Assembly: GCA_037137555.1 (NCBI GenBank)
Contig: JBAXKA010000024.1
Span: forward strand, 1-14,562
DNA from: UBA9630 sp037137555
Lineage (GTDB): Bacteria; Patescibacteriota; Minisyncoccia; Moranbacterales; UBA2206
Length of the DNA: 14,562 bases
Direction: 5' to 3'
Position numbers and translations under genes: made by a program. Below the pieces are notes generated by a model. That model was not told where the DNA came from, did not search any database, and worked only from the letters and a program-made list of their open reading frames with translations. Positions 13,413 to 14,562 of the stretch are shown one piece after another (within the stretch, counting starts at the first letter, position 1; each line of letters starts with the position of its first letter).

Positions 13413-14562
13413 ATGAAAACCAATAAACCACAAAAAAATATTCCAGATGGATGGATCTCGAAAACACTTGGAGATTTTTTAGAGAAAGTCGAAGGAGGCG
13501 GGACGCCATCGAAAGAAAATTTTAGTTTTTGGAATGGCGCTATTCCGTGGGCGAGCGTTAAAGATGTGGTTACCCATAATCCATTTGATACCCAAGATCA
13601 TATTTCCAAAGAGGGATTACAAAATAGTTCAAGTCGTCTTGTTTCAAAAGGAACCTTGATTGTTCCAACGAGAATGGCGCTAGGCCATGCTGTATTTTTT
13701 AAGGTTGATGTTGCAATTAATCAGGACTTGAAAGCGTTATATCCTAAAAAAGAATTATCAAATAAATTTCTTTTTTATTGGTTTGAGTCCAAGAAGGAAT
13801 TTATTAAAAGACTTGGGTCGGGCAGTACGGTTGATGGTATCCAGCAGAATGAACTTAAAGCAATAAAATTTTCGTTGCCACCTCTCTCCGAGCAAAAGCG
13901 AATTGTTTCAGTGCTGGAAACGTTTGAATTGGTAATTGAAAAATTAATAAAAAAGATCAAGATCAAAAAAAATATCAAAAAAGGTTTGATGCAAAATCTT
14001 TTGACTGGAAAAATTAGACTAGCCGGGTTTAGTGATAAATGGAAAACTTTTGAAGTAGGAGAATTATTAGATTACGAACAGCCGACGAAGTATATAGTTA
14101 AAAGCACGGAATATAGTGATTTGCATAAAACCCCGGTACTAACTGCCAACAAAAGCTTTGTCCGTGGATATACGGATGAGATTGATGGCATTTATAAAAA
14201 TGTTCCTGCAATTATTTTTGACGACTTCACGATGGATAATAAATATGTCGATTTTTCCTTTAAGGTTAAATCATCTGCTATAAAAATACTAAAACAAAAA
14301 AATAACAAAGTGAATCTCAGATTTGTTTTTGAAAAAATGCAGTTATTTAATATTATTATCGGTCAACACAAGAGAAATTACATTTCCGAGTATCAATTTT
14401 TAACAATGGATATGCCAGCTATTAAAGAACAGGATGCGATTACGAATATCATCGTGACTGCGGACAAAGAAATTAAATCGCTAGAGAAAAAACTTTCAAT
14501 ATTAAAAGACCAGAAAAAATATTTATTGAATAATTTAATTACCGGAACCATAAGAACTAAAG
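13413..14562 (+). CDS. hsdS: Type I specificity subunit HsdS (3' end outside window)
   Basis: 383 codons are visible and the frame is open at the right edge. The organisation is classical: TRD1 about residues 11-150 (IPDGWISKTLGDFLEKVEGGGTPS at its start), central conserved helix 155-205 (LPPLSEQKRIVSVLETF to LMQNLLTGKIR), TRD2 about 207-345, and the second conserved helix (EQDAITNIIVTADKEI to LLNNLITGTIR). LITGTIR is usually followed by only a few residues, so the gene is almost complete. HsdS determines the bipartite DNA target of the HsdM/HsdS methyltransferase. Start ATG follows the ATPase stop by 1 base. hsdR may lie beyond the window. Confidence 0.95.
   Translation, partial: MKTNKPQKNIPDGWISKTLGDFLEKVEGGGTPSKENFSFWNGAIPWASVKDVVTHNPFDTQDHISKEGLQNSSSRLVSKGTLIVPTRMALGHAVFFKVDVAINQDLKALYPKKELSNKFLFYWFESKKEFIKRLGSGSTVDGIQQNELKAIKFSLPPLSEQKRIVSVLETFELVIEKLIKKIKIKKNIKKGLMQNLLTGKIRLAGFSDKWKTFEVGELLDYEQPTKYIVKSTEYSDLHKTPVLTANKSFVRGYTDEIDGIYKNVPAIIFDDFTMDNKYVDFSFKVKSSAIKILKQKNNKVNLRFVFEKMQLFNIIIGQHKRNYISEYQFLTMDMPAIKEQDAITNIIVTADKEIKSLEKKLSILKDQKKYLLNNLITGTIRTK

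Overview
The window looks like a chromosomal segment of a Patescibacteria (CPR) bacterium, probably from the Parcubacteria/Moranbacteria side. This is inferred from several things. The DNA is AT-rich and almost no gene has a clear Shine-Dalgarno site. Genes are tightly packed with ATGA overlaps, and short GC-rich palindromic repeats sit even inside genes. The code is standard, with TGA used as stop at the end of ligA. Every supported gene is on the + strand.

Layout. 1-292: 3' end of a DUF4143-type ATPase gene. 315-3368: two envelope genes, a very large cysteine-rich protein with a pilin-like N-terminus and a single-pass membrane protein of unknown function. 3376-7827: a compact housekeeping run of ligA, gatC and gatA (ATGA overlaps at both junctions), then a membrane-anchored protein with a HEPN-like tail. 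ligA carries three short palindromic insertions, all read through in frame.

7842-8616: a tRNA transcription unit with a strong sigma70-type promoter, initiator tRNA-Met, a second CAT-anticodon tRNA, tRNA-Asp and a terminator. It contains the most unusual structure in the window. A small GIY-YIG nuclease ORF lies between the tRNA promoter with a 5' piece of tRNA-fMet and a complete copy of tRNA-fMet. The ORF runs into the intact tRNA and uses its anticodon loop as stop codon. The 3' end of tRNA-Asp is also repeated, in a 43-bp tandem unit with a hairpin.

8701-14562: a type I restriction-modification-like cassette. Its order is a half-length HsdS, HsdM, an AntA-type antirepressor-domain protein, a leftover 3' end of a second hsdM, an OLD-like ATPase/TOPRIM protein and a full two-domain HsdS that runs off the window. 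No HsdR is present here. The duplicated hsdM tail shows that the cassette was rearranged around the antirepressor gene. The M and S genes would together methylate DNA, and the ATPase/TOPRIM protein is a plausible extra defence effector.
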